A stretch of DNA of 55,290 nucleotides from Betaproteobacteria bacterium (GCA_025363575.1 JANYDM010000210.1:1-55290); one strand, 5' to 3'. Shown: positions 25,118 through 34,755, counted from the first letter of the stretch. Translations and numbers: made by a program. Notes: a model not told the origin generated them from the letters alone.

Positions 25118-25318
25118 ATGAAATTCACGGGGATGTATCTGATCGGTTTTATCGTTTTCATCGGCGGGGTCCTCGCCGCGCTCTGGAAGACGGGAGTCCT
25201 GGCCGAAGTCGGCACGACGTGGACGATCATCGGCGTCGTGATCGCAATCGGCATCGGCATCATGTTCTCGGTCTCCAGCAGCGGCACCCGGGAAAACATC
25301 GAGATCAATCGCAAGTAA
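25118..25318 (+). CDS. Small two-helix membrane protein, unknown function
   Basis: 66 residues with a clear CAGGAGG ribosome site seven bases before the ATG. Hydrophobic segments at about 6-24 and 34-52 are separated by a short loop (KTGVLAEVGTT), and the tail is polar (ENIEINRK). No family recognised. It starts the plus-strand run that continues with a Bug gene 73 bases later, and is divergent from copy 6. Confidence 0.7.
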   Translation: MKFTGMYLIGFIVFIGGVLAALWKTGVLAEVGTTWTIIGVVIAIGIGIMFSVSSSGTRENIEINRK

Positions 25319-25391
25319 GACCATCCGCTGCCGCGCGGTTGCGCGGAATCATGCTACGCTGATCCATTCGTCGCTTGACGGGGAGCAGCGC

Positions 25392-26354
25392 ATGAAATTA
25401 TTCATACGATACGTTGGCGTTATGGCGGGACTGTTGCCGCTGGCCGCCGCGGCCGCCGACTATCCCGCGAAACCCATACGCGTCATCGTGCCGTGGCCCG
25501 CCGGCGGCAGCACCGATACCCTCGCGCGTATCGTCGGCCAGCGCCTGACTACTATCACCGGCCAGCCCACTGTCATCGACAACCGTGCCGGCGCGGCTGG
25601 CACCATAGGCGTCGATATGGCGTCGAAGTCCACGCCTGACGGCTACACGATCACTATCGTCGAAGCCGCGCACGCCGTTTTGCCCGCAACGACAAAAGGC
25701 TTGCCTTACGATCTTTCACGCGATCTCGCTCCGCTGACGTTGATCGGTGTCTCGCCGAACATCGTGTATATGAGCTCCGCCGTGCCGGCGAAAAACCTCA
25801 ATGAATTCGTGGCACTCGCCAAAGCGAAACCCGGCGCGCTGCCTGCAGCTCACACCGGCATTGGATCATTTTCACATCTGGCGCTCGAACTGCTGCAGGC
25901 GCGCACCGGCACGAAATTCAACCAGATCGGCTATAAAGGCGGAGCACCCGCCATGGTCGAGCTTGCCGGCGGTCAGGTTTATACCTACCTCGCCACGCTC
26001 GCGACCGGGTCGGCAACGTTGAAGACCGGTCGAATCAAGGCCGTCGCCATCTGCGGCGCAAAACGCATTGATGCATTGCCGGATGTGCCGACGACGAGCG
26101 AACTCGGATTGAGGGACATGATCATCAATCAGTGGTGGGGTTACGTGGCGCCGTCCAACGTACCGCGCGCGGTCATAGCGCAGCTCCACAAAGACCTTGT
26201 TACCGCGATCGATCATCCTTTTGTGCGTGAACGCGCGGCCGAACTCGCGGTCGATGTCACCACGACCACGACCAGCGAACTCAAAACCTACATCGCCGGC
26301 GAACTACAACGCTGGGAAGCCATCGCGCGCGATACGGGCATGAAAGCGCAGTAA
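25392..26354 (+). CDS. Bug/TctC-type substrate-binding protein (copy 7)
   Basis: 320 residues; GGGGAG precedes the ATG. Signal peptide MKLFIRYVGVMAGLLPLAAA, mature start DYPAKPIRVIVPWPAGGSTD. TPDGYTI and IGYKGGAPAMVE are in place. It is followed after 38 bases by the amidohydrolase and then by the carbamoylase-like gene. It is therefore the best candidate in the window for a binding protein tied to a definite catabolic operon, presumably for a ureido or cyclic-amide compound. Confidence 0.93.
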   Translation: MKLFIRYVGVMAGLLPLAAAAADYPAKPIRVIVPWPAGGSTDTLARIVGQRLTTITGQPTVIDNRAGAAGTIGVDMASKSTPDGYTITIVEAAHAVLPATTKGLPYDLSRDLAPLTLIGVSPNIVYMSSAVPAKNLNEFVALAKAKPGALPAAHTGIGSFSHLALELLQARTGTKFNQIGYKGGAPAMVELAGGQVYTYLATLATGSATLKTGRIKAVAICGAKRIDALPDVPTTSELGLRDMIINQWWGYVAPSNVPRAVIAQLHKDLVTAIDHPFVRERAAELAVDVTTTTTSELKTYIAGELQRWEAIARDTGMKAQ

Positions 26355-26392
26355 GCACCCGTCCTTTCAATACCAGAGAAAAATCATAGTTC

Positions 26393-27634
26393 ATGGCTTT
26401 GGATCTCATCGTACGCAACGCCCGGCTTGCAAACACCGGGCCCGATAAACCTACAGTCGACATTGGCGTGCAGAATGGCGTCATCGTTGCAATCGAGACC
26501 ATGCTCACCGCCGACGGTCCGACGCACGATGCCCGCGGCAAACTCGTATCGCCCGGCCTGGTTGAAAGCCATTTCCATCTCGACAAGGCAATGATCATTG
26601 ACCGCGTTCCTCTGCAGCCGAATCGCATGGTACGCGATCACATGGAGCGCACAGCTTCCATCAAGCACACGTTCACGGCGGAGGATATTTACAAGCGCGC
26701 GAGCGCGACACTCGAGCAATGCCTGCTGCATGGCGTCACGCATATGCGCACCCAGGTCGAAGTCGATCCGAATGTGGGGCTGCTCGGGTTCGAGGCCATC
26801 GAACAACTGCGCAAGGACTACGCGTGGGCGATCGACATCCAGCCTTGCGTGTTTCTACAGGAGGGCTGGACCGGCGTTACGGGTGCCGACGAGAATCTGG
26901 CCGGCTGCGTCAAGCGCGGCGCGCCGGTGATCGGCGGCGGCATCCGCTACGACAAAGACGGGCCCGCGCAAATCCGCCGCGTATTCGAGCTCGCGCAGCA
27001 ATATGACATCGACGTCGATTTCCATCTCGACGGCGGCTACGACGTGAAGGACCTGGACTACCCGCAAGTCTGCGAGATCACCGACAAGATCGGCTGGCAT
27101 GGCCGCGTCGCTTTTGGCCACGGGTCGAAATTCTCGTGCATGCCGGTCAAACAGCAGGCAGCGGTAGGCAAGCGGCTCGGGCAGTCGGGCGTGTCGCTTG
27201 CGGTGCTGCCGGCGACGGACCTGTTCAATGCCGGGCGACATATGGAGCACACGGTCATGCGTGGAGTGACCGACGCGAATACGCTCATCGAGAACGGCGC
27301 GAACTGCACGCTCGCTACCAACAACGTGCTGAACCCGTTTACGCCCTTCGGCGATTGCTCGCTGACGCGCATCGCCAACCTCTACGCGAACGTCGTGCAG
27401 CGCGATGGGCCAAAAGATCTCGGCGTGTGTTTCGAGATGATCACCGATCGCGCTGCCCAGCTCATGCGCATCGCGGATTACGGCATCGCAGTGGGCAAGG
27501 CCGCCGACCTCGTCGTGTGGGGCGAAACCCGCCCGTGCGACATCATCGCCAAAAGCGCGCTGCCGCTCGCCGGGTTCAAGCGCGGCCGACGTATATTCTC
27601 TCGTGAACTGCCTGCTCTCCTGCGACCCGCTTAG
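26393..27634 (+). CDS. Cytosine-deaminase-like amidohydrolase with altered catalytic residues
   Basis: 413 residues. The amidohydrolase barrel is recognised by H60-x-H62 (ESHFHLDKA), H211 (DFHLDGG), H243 (VAFGHGS), and a segment NNVLNPFTPFGD near 310-321 that parallels the DDVMDPWYPLG region of E. coli cytosine deaminase CodA. The four metal histidines are kept. The position of the CodA catalytic glutamate (three residues after the third histidine) is G214, and the metal aspartate position is N310. It probably belongs to a distinct amidohydrolase subgroup with another substrate, perhaps a cyclic ureide, given the next gene. It is the middle gene of a Bug - amidohydrolase - carbamoylase operon. 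Confidence 0.82.
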   Translation: MALDLIVRNARLANTGPDKPTVDIGVQNGVIVAIETMLTADGPTHDARGKLVSPGLVESHFHLDKAMIIDRVPLQPNRMVRDHMERTASIKHTFTAEDIYKRASATLEQCLLHGVTHMRTQVEVDPNVGLLGFEAIEQLRKDYAWAIDIQPCVFLQEGWTGVTGADENLAGCVKRGAPVIGGGIRYDKDGPAQIRRVFELAQQYDIDVDFHLDGGYDVKDLDYPQVCEITDKIGWHGRVAFGHGSKFSCMPVKQQAAVGKRLGQSGVSLAVLPATDLFNAGRHMEHTVMRGVTDANTLIENGANCTLATNNVLNPFTPFGDCSLTRIANLYANVVQRDGPKDLGVCFEMITDRAAQLMRIADYGIAVGKAADLVVWGETRPCDIIAKSALPLAGFKRGRRIFSRELPALLRPA

Positions 27635-27680
27635 AACAGAAACCATTTGTAGCGGCAGATAGTTGCTTGAAGGATTTAAC

Positions 27681-28634
27681 ATGAGTTTGAGACACCTGAA
27701 AATCGCGGCGGCGCAGCTCGGTCCGCTCCATCTCGCGGACACACGGACGACGGCAACGAAGCGTCTCGTTCAGCTCCTGCGCGACGCGCACGGCATGGGC
27801 GCAAAGTTCGTCGTGTTTCCCGAACTCGCATTCACGACGTTTTTCCCGCGCTACTGGTATGAAGACCAGGCCGAGACCGACCGCAAGTTTTACGAGCTGA
27901 CGATTCCGTCCGCCGAGACGCAGCCGCTGTTTGACGAAGCGAAGAAACTCGGCATCGGTTTTTATCTCGGCTATGGTGAACTAACTCAGGAAGAGGGCCG
28001 TACGCGCCGCTTCAATACCTCTATCCTCGTCGGCCCGGATGGCTCGCTGGTCGGCAAGTACCGCAAGATCCACCTGCCCGGCCATGCGGAGCACAAGCCG
28101 GAAGCCGCATTCCAGCATCTGGAGAAAAAATATTTCGAAGTCGGCAACCTCGGCTTTCCGGTGTGGCGTTTCATGGACACGATCACCGGCATGTTGATCT
28201 GCAACGACCGCCGCTGGCCCGAGGCGTTTCGCGTGCTCGCGCTGCAGGGCGCGGAGATCGTCGCGCTCGGCTTCAACACACCGAGCGAAAACCTCGCGTA
28301 TCCGGAGCCGCCGGCGTTGCGCGTGCATCATCACCTGATCACCGCGCAGGCGATGGCGTATCAAAATGCGATCTGGCTCGTCGAATCGGCGAAATGCGGG
28401 TTCGAGGACGGCAATCGCATGTTCGGGCACTCGCTGATCGTGGCGCCGACGGGCGAGATCGCAGCGCAATCATTGAGCGAGGAAGACGAGGTGATTTGCG
28501 TCAACGCGGACCTCGAGCTCGCTGCCGACCTGAAACGCACTGTGTTCAACTTCGCCGCACACCGCCGGCCCGAGCACTATAAACTCATCGTCGAGCGCGT
28601 CGGCACCGAAGTCACGCCGGCGAAAGGGCCCTAG
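27681..28634 (+). CDS. N-carbamoyl-D-amino-acid hydrolase-like carbon-nitrogen hydrolase
   Basis: 317 residues from the ATG at 27681 (AAGGA upstream); a TTG six codons earlier is less likely. The nitrilase-superfamily triad is complete: E48 (FPELAFTTFFPRYW), K129 (KYRKIHLPGH) and C174 (LICNDRRWPE). These blocks are very close to those of Agrobacterium N-carbamoyl-D-amino-acid amidohydrolase (304 residues), which releases ammonia and carbon dioxide from N-carbamoyl-D-amino acids. The exact substrate may differ. It follows the amidohydrolase by 46 bases, and a ring-opening plus decarbamoylation pair would make chemical sense. Confidence 0.88.
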   Translation: MSLRHLKIAAAQLGPLHLADTRTTATKRLVQLLRDAHGMGAKFVVFPELAFTTFFPRYWYEDQAETDRKFYELTIPSAETQPLFDEAKKLGIGFYLGYGELTQEEGRTRRFNTSILVGPDGSLVGKYRKIHLPGHAEHKPEAAFQHLEKKYFEVGNLGFPVWRFMDTITGMLICNDRRWPEAFRVLALQGAEIVALGFNTPSENLAYPEPPALRVHHHLITAQAMAYQNAIWLVESAKCGFEDGNRMFGHSLIVAPTGEIAAQSLSEEDEVICVNADLELAADLKRTVFNFAAHRRPEHYKLIVERVGTEVTPAKGP

Positions 28635-28687
28635 GGAGAGTTCCTTCCCCCGCCTGCGGGACAGGCCAGGATGGGGCCACTCCGGCG

Positions 28688-28702
28688 CCGCTCGAGGAGC
28701 GG
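28688..28702. terminator. Possible short hairpin between convergent genes
   Basis: CCGCTC and GAGCGG pair perfectly around a 3-base loop, between the stops of the carbamoylase-like gene and the convergent Bug gene. There is no T-tract; weak evidence. Confidence 0.25.
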
Positions 28703-28707
28703 TCGCC

Positions 28708-29673
28708 TTATTGCGAAGCAATACCCGCCGCCTTCGCCGCCTTGCGATAACGCTCGATTTCCTGCGGCAACAGATCGTTCAGCTGCGCCGGCGCGAGCGA
28801 CCATGCCTCGATGTTCTGCTCGGCGAGGAATTTCTTCATGTCGGCGCTGGCGAGGATGTGCGCAATCGCGGCGGCGATAAAGTCGCGCCGCTCTGCGGAA
28901 ATTCCCGCCGGCGCGAAAATCGCCCACCACAATTCATAGCTGTAACCCGGGACACCCGATTGCGCGATCGCCGGCAATCCCGGCAGCAAAACCGACTGCT
29001 CCAGACTGGTGACGCCGAGCGCGCGCAAACGGCCGGCCTTGATCTGCGGGCTGACAGCGGGCGAGCTCGCGAACAGCATTTCGACTTCACCCGACATTAC
29101 CGAAATCGACGCCTCGGCGACGCCCTTGTACGGGATGTGAGTAAGACTTATGCCTGCAGCCGACGCGAACAGCGAAGCAGCGAAATGATTGTTGCCGCCG
29201 GTGCCGGCCGATGAGTAATTCAATTTGCCGGGATGCTGCTTCGCGAGGGCGACAAGTTCTTTGACGGACTTCGCAGGCACGGAGGGATGTACGACAAGCA
29301 CCAGCGGCGTCTTCGCAATCGCGGCGACCGTCACGATGGCGTGCGCGGGATCGAACGGCAGCTTCTCGCGGATCGCGGCGGTCGCGGGGTATGACGACGT
29401 GTGGCCGAGCAGCGTGTAACCGTCGGGCGGCGACTTCGCCGCGAGCTCAGTACCTATCATGCCGCTCGCGCCCGCCCGGTTGTCCACTACGACGTTCTTT
29501 CCCCAGGCCTCCGCAAGCCGTTGCGCTACCCCGCGCATGACGACATCGGCGCCGCCGCCCGCCGTGTACGGAACGATCAATTGCACGGGCTTCGCAGGAA
29601 AGGACTGCGCCGCAACGCTTGGCGACAAAAAACTCAAAGCTGCCCCCGCAATCCCCGGATATAAATTGCGCAT
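28708..29673 (-). CDS. Bug/TctC-type substrate-binding protein (copy 8)
   Basis: 321 residues with signal peptide MRNLYPGIAGAALSFLSPS, cut near VAAQ. Mature start SFPAKPVQLIVPYTAGGGAD, in which the usual PPGG is TAGG. PPDGYTLLGHTS and IPYKGVAEASIS follow. It is the last gene of the minus-strand hydantoinase-type run, 51 bases after HyuB. Confidence 0.92.
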   Translation of the reverse strand: MRNLYPGIAGAALSFLSPSVAAQSFPAKPVQLIVPYTAGGGADVVMRGVAQRLAEAWGKNVVVDNRAGASGMIGTELAAKSPPDGYTLLGHTSSYPATAAIREKLPFDPAHAIVTVAAIAKTPLVLVVHPSVPAKSVKELVALAKQHPGKLNYSSAGTGGNNHFAASLFASAAGISLTHIPYKGVAEASISVMSGEVEMLFASSPAVSPQIKAGRLRALGVTSLEQSVLLPGLPAIAQSGVPGYSYELWWAIFAPAGISAERRDFIAAAIAHILASADMKKFLAEQNIEAWSLAPAQLNDLLPQEIERYRKAAKAAGIASQ

Positions 29674-29724
29674 GATTCGCTAACCGCCCTTTTTTTCAGT
29701 CGTTACATCGAATCCAGTACAGCG

Positions 29725-31395
29725 TCACGCGTCGCGCAGTCCGTAGATATCGCGCGCCGCCGCCGCCGAAATTTTTCCCTCGATTAAATCCCGCTTCACC
29801 GCCGCAGAATCGCGCGCACGCGGGTCGCCATAGCCGCCGCCGCCCGGCGACATCACACGCAGCACGTCGCCGTTGGCGAATGGCGTGCCGGAGGTCGTCA
29901 TGGGCAGGCGCGTTTCAGTTGCCGTGCCCGGATTACGGATGAAAGTACCCAGCCCTCCCGGCGCACCGCCCGCCATGCCGGGCGCGGGAAATTTCTGGCG
30001 CGAGCTGCGCAGCGAAGCACCGGCGTTGTCGGCGAGCAGGCGCATGTCGCGCAATATACCCATACCGCCGCGAAATTTGCCGGGGCCGCCCGAGTCGGTG
30101 ACCAGCTCGTAGCGCTCGATGCGCAGCGGAAATTCCATTTCCATCGCTTCGACCGGCAGGTTGGACGTGTTCGTCATATTGATCATGACCACGTCCATGC
30201 CGTCGGCGCTGCAGCGCGCGCCCTGTCCGCCAGCAAGATTTTCGTAGTTGATAAAGTAGCGTTTGCTGTACGGGTCGGCGCCCGCGCTGATGCAGCCCTG
30301 GCCGGGACCGCCGGCCGCGACGCTGCGCGTCGGCGCCGCCTGACCGAGCGCGTTGTTGATCGCCTCGGCCAGAATCATCGACGTCATGTTGCGCGAACTC
30401 ACGGCGGCCGGCGCGACCGGGTTCACGACAAGCCCCTCAGGCGCGATGATGGTGACAGCGCGATACAGCCCTTCATTCGTCGGCGCGAAAGGGTCGACCA
30501 CCGATTTGAGGCAGAAGTACGCGGTCGCAAAGCAATGCGTGAGCGGCACATTCTTGCCGCTGCCGAGCTGCGGCGAGCAATCCGAAAGATCGAGCGTCAA
30601 ATGGCCGTCTTTTATCGTAAGCGTGACAGCGAGCCGCACGCGTTCGCCCGTCACGCCGTCCTCGTCGAGCCAGTCAACCGCGCTGTATGTGCCCTCTTTC
30701 AATACGCTGCGGATGCCGCTGCGCACGCGCCGCTCGGTCGCATCGAGCATCTCGGTGATGCATGTCAGCATCGTCTCGCGCCCGTATTTCGCGAAGAGAT
30801 CCTGCACGCGCGCCGAGCCGCGATTGCACGAAGCCATCTGCGCCATCAAATCGCCTTCGCCGTAATGCGGCATGCGCGAATTGAGGTAAAACAGTTCCAG
30901 CATGTCGTTGCGCGGTTTGCCGGCGGCGTAGATCTGCACCGGCGGCACGCGTATGCCTTCCTGGTAAATGCTGACGCTGTCGCCCGCTTCGCTGCCCGGC
31001 ACTCTTCCGCCGACGTCGGAATGATGCGCCACCGCCGCCGCAAACGCGACGACACGCCCGTCATGAAAAATGGGCGTCGCCACGGTGCAATCATTGAGAT
31101 GCGTGACGCCGACGATGTACGGATCGTTGGCGAGGAACGCGTCACCGGGCTGCAGCGTTGCGAGCGGAAAGCGCTTCAATATCGCGCTCACCATGCGCAG
31201 CGTCGAACCCAAATGCGCCGGCGCGTTCGTCATCAGCGACAGCGCGCAGCCTTCAGCGTCGCAGATCGCCGTCGAGCAGTCGGCGCGCTCCTTGATGTTG
31301 GGCGAGAATGCCGTGCGCACGAGGCTAGCGGCCATTTCGTGCGTAGCCGCTTCGAATGCGGCGGCGATAATTTCGAGTTGTGCGTGAGCCAACAC
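29725..31395 (-). CDS. hyuB: Hydantoinase B / oxoprolinase family protein
   Basis: 556 residues, the usual length for a stand-alone HyuB. Recognisable blocks are the N-terminal ATHEMAASLVRTAFSPNIKE, GDAFLANDPYIVGVTHLND, VAHHSDVGGRVPGS and the glycine-rich C-terminal RVMSPGGGGYGDP. With HyuA it forms an ATP-dependent amidase that opens hydantoin, 5-oxoproline or related rings; HyuAB families also include acetone and acetophenone carboxylases. HyuA lies directly upstream on the same strand, 122 bases away, with a repeat pair in the gap. Confidence 0.92.
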   Translation of the reverse strand: MLAHAQLEIIAAAFEAATHEMAASLVRTAFSPNIKERADCSTAICDAEGCALSLMTNAPAHLGSTLRMVSAILKRFPLATLQPGDAFLANDPYIVGVTHLNDCTVATPIFHDGRVVAFAAAVAHHSDVGGRVPGSEAGDSVSIYQEGIRVPPVQIYAAGKPRNDMLELFYLNSRMPHYGEGDLMAQMASCNRGSARVQDLFAKYGRETMLTCITEMLDATERRVRSGIRSVLKEGTYSAVDWLDEDGVTGERVRLAVTLTIKDGHLTLDLSDCSPQLGSGKNVPLTHCFATAYFCLKSVVDPFAPTNEGLYRAVTIIAPEGLVVNPVAPAAVSSRNMTSMILAEAINNALGQAAPTRSVAAGGPGQGCISAGADPYSKRYFINYENLAGGQGARCSADGMDVVMINMTNTSNLPVEAMEMEFPLRIERYELVTDSGGPGKFRGGMGILRDMRLLADNAGASLRSSRQKFPAPGMAGGAPGGLGTFIRNPGTATETRLPMTTSGTPFANGDVLRVMSPGGGGYGDPRARDSAAVKRDLIEGKISAAAARDIYGLRDA

Positions 31396-31423
31396 CGACT
31401 CCTTAAGTCAAATACAAGTTGAA

Positions 31424-31512
31424 CCGCCGATAAACGCGGATAAACGCAGATGAAACCCGGGGTGCATGTTGAATAGTTGACCGTCTCGGCGTTCGTCGGC
31501 GTTCATCTGCGG
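31424..31512. repeat. Paired short-period repeat (family A, copy 1)
   Basis: One arm at 31424-31454 is built of units like GATAAACGC and CAGATGAA. The opposite arm at 31484-31512 is its approximate reverse complement (GGCGTTCATCTGCGG). The pair fills the gap between hyuA and hyuB. The same units recur at 39552-39575 and 45342-45486. Confidence 0.75.
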
Positions 31513-31517
31513 CTGCA

Positions 31518-33578
31518 TCATAGCTTCAGCAGCAAATTACCGGCCTCGTCGACGCGCACGCCGAAATCCGGCGGCACTACGGTCGTGCAATCCATTTGCT
31601 CGACGATCGCCGGTCCGTGAAAAACGTCACCGGCAAGCAGCGCACCGCGGTCGTACACCGGACATTCGGCGAAACCGCCCGCGTTCTCGAAATAAACGCG
31701 GCGCGTCGACGCCGGCGCCAGCGCGCCCTTGCGCGCGCCGGTCTGTGCCGCTCCGAAATCGCCGCGCGCCACCTTCATGCGCGCGCGCAGGCGAAACGTC
31801 ACGAGCTCGATTGGCTTGTCCGGTGAGTCGTAGCCGAACATCTCGCGATGCGCGGCGTTGAAATTTGCTTTAGTAACCGCCAGCGCCTCCGCATTGAAAA
31901 TGCCGGCGGGGACATCGACGGTGAGCTCGTGGTTCTGGCCGGCATAGCGCGCATCGACGCTGCGCGCAAGTTCCAGGTGGGCGGCGGCGACTTTATCTCC
32001 ACTGAAAGCAGTCTGCCCTTTTGCCTCGAGTTCGCGGTAGACCGCGTCCACGCCGGCGAGACCGCCATCCGCAGTTTCGCTCGTCATACGCGTGCGGCTG
32101 AAATCGGCCTGTAGATCGTTGACGAGCACGCCCATCGCGCAAAGCACGCCGGGCGCCGGCGGCACCAGCACGCCGGCGACGCCGAGATGCCGCGCCACCG
32201 CCGCCGCGTGCACCGGGCCCGCGCCGCCGAACGCGACCAGCATGAAATCACCCGGATCGAGCCCGCGCTCGACGGACACAAAGCGCACCGCATGCGCCAT
32301 GTTGGTATCGGCGATCGCGATGATGGAAGCCGCGGCCGCCACCGCATCGACGCCGCGTGGCTTCGCGACATCACGTGTGATGACAGCGTGCGAACGCGCC
32401 GCATCTATCTTAAGCGCGCCGCCGAGCAGAAACTGCGGATTCAGGCGCCCGAGCACCACGTTCGCGTCGGTGACCGTCGGCTTGTCGCCGCCATTTCCAT
32501 AGCACGCTGGGCCGGGACGCGCGCCCGCGCTATGCGGCCCGACGTACAGCATGCCGCCCGCATCGAGACCCGCAATGCTGCTGCCGCCGGCGCCGACCGT
32601 GTGCACGTCGAGCGCCGCCGCTTTAAGCGGAACACCGTTGATGATGCGGCTGTGCGAAAGCTGCGGCTTACCATTCTGGATAAGGCACACGTCGGTGCTG
32701 GTGCCACCCATGTCGAACGTAATGATGTTCGCGTGACCGCCGCGCGCGGCAACATAGATTGCGCCGCTGACGCCGCCGCTCGGCCCGGAGAACAACGTGT
32801 CGATCGGCCGCTCGCCTGCCTGCTCCGGCGTCATGATGCCGCCGCCCGAATTCATGATGAATGGCGCTTCGGGAACGCCAATTTTGCTCACCTCGCCTTC
32901 GAACGCACGGAAATATTCGCGCGTGACCGGCATCAGGTAGGCGTTCACGATGGTAGAACTCAGCCGCTCGTACTCGCGGAATTCCGGCAGCACGTCGGTC
33001 GAAATGGAGACATGGCCCTGCGGCCAGCGTTCGCGCAGCCTCGCCGCAATCGCGCGCTCGTGTTCCGGATTGGCATAGGAGTTCAGCAGGCAGACTGCAA
33101 TCGCCTGCACGCCTGCCGCCAGCAGATTGTCGATGGCCGCGTCGAGGCTGGCGGCGTCGATCGCATTGATCACCGCGCCGTCGGCACCGACGCGTTCGTT
33201 GACTTCAAGCCGCAACTGGCGCGGCACCAGCGGGTCAGGCTTGGACACGAACGGGTCAAAGGTATGCGGCCGCGTCTGGCGCGCGATTTCCAGCAGATCG
33301 CGGAATCCTGCCGTAGTGATCAGCCCCGTCACCGCGCCCTTGCGCTCGAGCAGCGCATTGGTCATTACGGTCGTGCCGAGGCCGACGAAAGCAACTCCGT
33401 TGCCGGCCCCGCCAATCTGCTTCAGTATTTCGCGAATGCCTGCGAGCGGCGCGAGATGAGGCTCGCCCGGCGTCGACAGAAGCTTATGACGGGCGACCGC
33501 GCCGTTCGAGGCGTCGAGCAGAAAAAGGTCGGTGAATGTGCCGCCGACATCGATACCGATACGATAACGTGCTGCCAA
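31518..33578 (-). CDS. hyuA: Hydantoinase A / oxoprolinase family protein
   Basis: 686 residues. IGIDVGGTFTDLFLLD at the N-terminus and FDMGGTSTDVCLI near residue 285 are the actin-like ATPase phosphate loops of HyuA. GLGTTVMTNALLERKGAVTG and AFGGAGPVHAAAVARHLG are further family blocks. It activates the substrate with ATP for ring opening or carboxylation together with HyuB. A Bug gene ends 46 bases upstream on the same strand. The order Bug - HyuA - HyuB - Bug suggests one transcript for uptake and breakdown of a cyclic amide or ketone; the substrate is not known. Confidence 0.93.
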   Translation of the reverse strand: MAARYRIGIDVGGTFTDLFLLDASNGAVARHKLLSTPGEPHLAPLAGIREILKQIGGAGNGVAFVGLGTTVMTNALLERKGAVTGLITTAGFRDLLEIARQTRPHTFDPFVSKPDPLVPRQLRLEVNERVGADGAVINAIDAASLDAAIDNLLAAGVQAIAVCLLNSYANPEHERAIAARLRERWPQGHVSISTDVLPEFREYERLSSTIVNAYLMPVTREYFRAFEGEVSKIGVPEAPFIMNSGGGIMTPEQAGERPIDTLFSGPSGGVSGAIYVAARGGHANIITFDMGGTSTDVCLIQNGKPQLSHSRIINGVPLKAAALDVHTVGAGGSSIAGLDAGGMLYVGPHSAGARPGPACYGNGGDKPTVTDANVVLGRLNPQFLLGGALKIDAARSHAVITRDVAKPRGVDAVAAAASIIAIADTNMAHAVRFVSVERGLDPGDFMLVAFGGAGPVHAAAVARHLGVAGVLVPPAPGVLCAMGVLVNDLQADFSRTRMTSETADGGLAGVDAVYRELEAKGQTAFSGDKVAAAHLELARSVDARYAGQNHELTVDVPAGIFNAEALAVTKANFNAAHREMFGYDSPDKPIELVTFRLRARMKVARGDFGAAQTGARKGALAPASTRRVYFENAGGFAECPVYDRGALLAGDVFHGPAIVEQMDCTTVVPPDFGVRVDEAGNLLLKL

Positions 33579-33624
33579 AAATGTGCCTCCCGTAATATGC
33601 GGCGCGCGCAGTCAGCCGCGCCAA

Positions 33625-34596
33625 TCAATCGATGCGAATGTTCGCAGCCTTGATGATCTTCGCGTACAACGCTGTTTCCTGCTTCACATAGTCGATGAAC
33701 TGCTGCGGCGTGCCCGTCGTGGGTTCCGCGCCCTGCGTGCCCAGGATATCCTTCACATCCGGCTGCGCCATCGCGCGCGTAATGTCGGCCAGCAGCTTGT
33801 TGACGACAGGCTGCGGGATACCGGCCGGACCGACGACGCCCCACCAGGAAATCGACTCGTAGTGCAATCCGGATTCAAGCACGGTTGGCACGTTCGGCAG
33901 CGCGGCGAAGCGCCTCTTACCGGTCGTGGCCAGCGCGCGAGTCTTGCCGGCCTGCACCTTGGGCAGGGCCGACGGCATGCTGTCCACCATGAACAGCACC
34001 TGCCCGCCGACCAGGTCGATCTGAGCCTGCGAGCTGCCTTTGTACGGAATGTGCAGCACATCGATGCCCGCTACACTCTTGAAGTACTCGCCCGCCAGAT
34101 GCGTGGTCGCGCCTATGCCTGCGGAACCAAAGGTGAGTTCGCCGGGCCGGCGCTTGGCCAGCGCGATGAGTTCCTGCACTGTCGTCACCGGCAGCGAAGG
34201 ATGGCAGACCACGATGTTGGGTCCGGCCGCGGCCATGGTGACGAAGGTAAAATCCTTGAGGGTATCGAATGGCAGCTTCGCGTAGAGGCTCGGCACGATG
34301 GCGTGCGTGCTCGGCGCGATGCCTATGGTATAGCCATCGGGCGCGGCCTTGGCGATGGCATCAGTGCCGATATTGCCGCCCGCGCCGGGGCGATTTTCGA
34401 CGACTACCTGCTGGCCCCACATTTCACCGAGCTTCTTCGCCAGCACGCGCCCGACGAGATCGGTGCCCCCGCCGGGTGTATACGCAACGATGATGCGCAC
34501 CGTCTTCGCGGGAAAATCCTGCGCGAAAGCCGGGGACACGAAGGCCGTAGCGGAACACAAAACAACCGCCGGCAGGAATGAAGGTCTCATGAGCAA
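33625..34596 (-). CDS. Bug/TctC-type substrate-binding protein (copy 9)
   Basis: 323 residues; a signal peptide (MLMRPSFLPAVVLCSATAF, cut near FAQ) precedes DFPAKTVRIIVAYTPGGGTD. APDGYTIGIAPST and IPYKGSSQAQID follow. It lies directly upstream of hyuA on the same strand (46 bases), and 159 bases separate it from the next Bug gene upstream. Two binding-protein genes thus stand side by side in one direction. Confidence 0.93.
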   Translation of the reverse strand: MLMRPSFLPAVVLCSATAFVSPAFAQDFPAKTVRIIVAYTPGGGTDLVGRVLAKKLGEMWGQQVVVENRPGAGGNIGTDAIAKAAPDGYTIGIAPSTHAIVPSLYAKLPFDTLKDFTFVTMAAAGPNIVVCHPSLPVTTVQELIALAKRRPGELTFGSAGIGATTHLAGEYFKSVAGIDVLHIPYKGSSQAQIDLVGGQVLFMVDSMPSALPKVQAGKTRALATTGKRRFAALPNVPTVLESGLHYESISWWGVVGPAGIPQPVVNKLLADITRAMAQPDVKDILGTQGAEPTTGTPQQFIDYVKQETALYAKIIKAANIRID

Positions 34597-34755
34597 ATCT
34601 CCATAGATTGCAGCAAGCGGCCGTCACGCGCCGCGTTGATCGGAAATGCCTGCTCCTGTCTCTGGTTTTGCCCTGCCCGGTGCGCCGCGCGACTGGCGGG
34701 CCCGAAGAGTTGCGTGCTACTCGTACGGATGATTATACCGGTTACGCGCCGCCGC

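Noticed and set aside
32187..33653. 488-codon plus-strand frame inside hyuA
   Set aside because: Mirror of a recognised HyuA; basic, low-complexity product.
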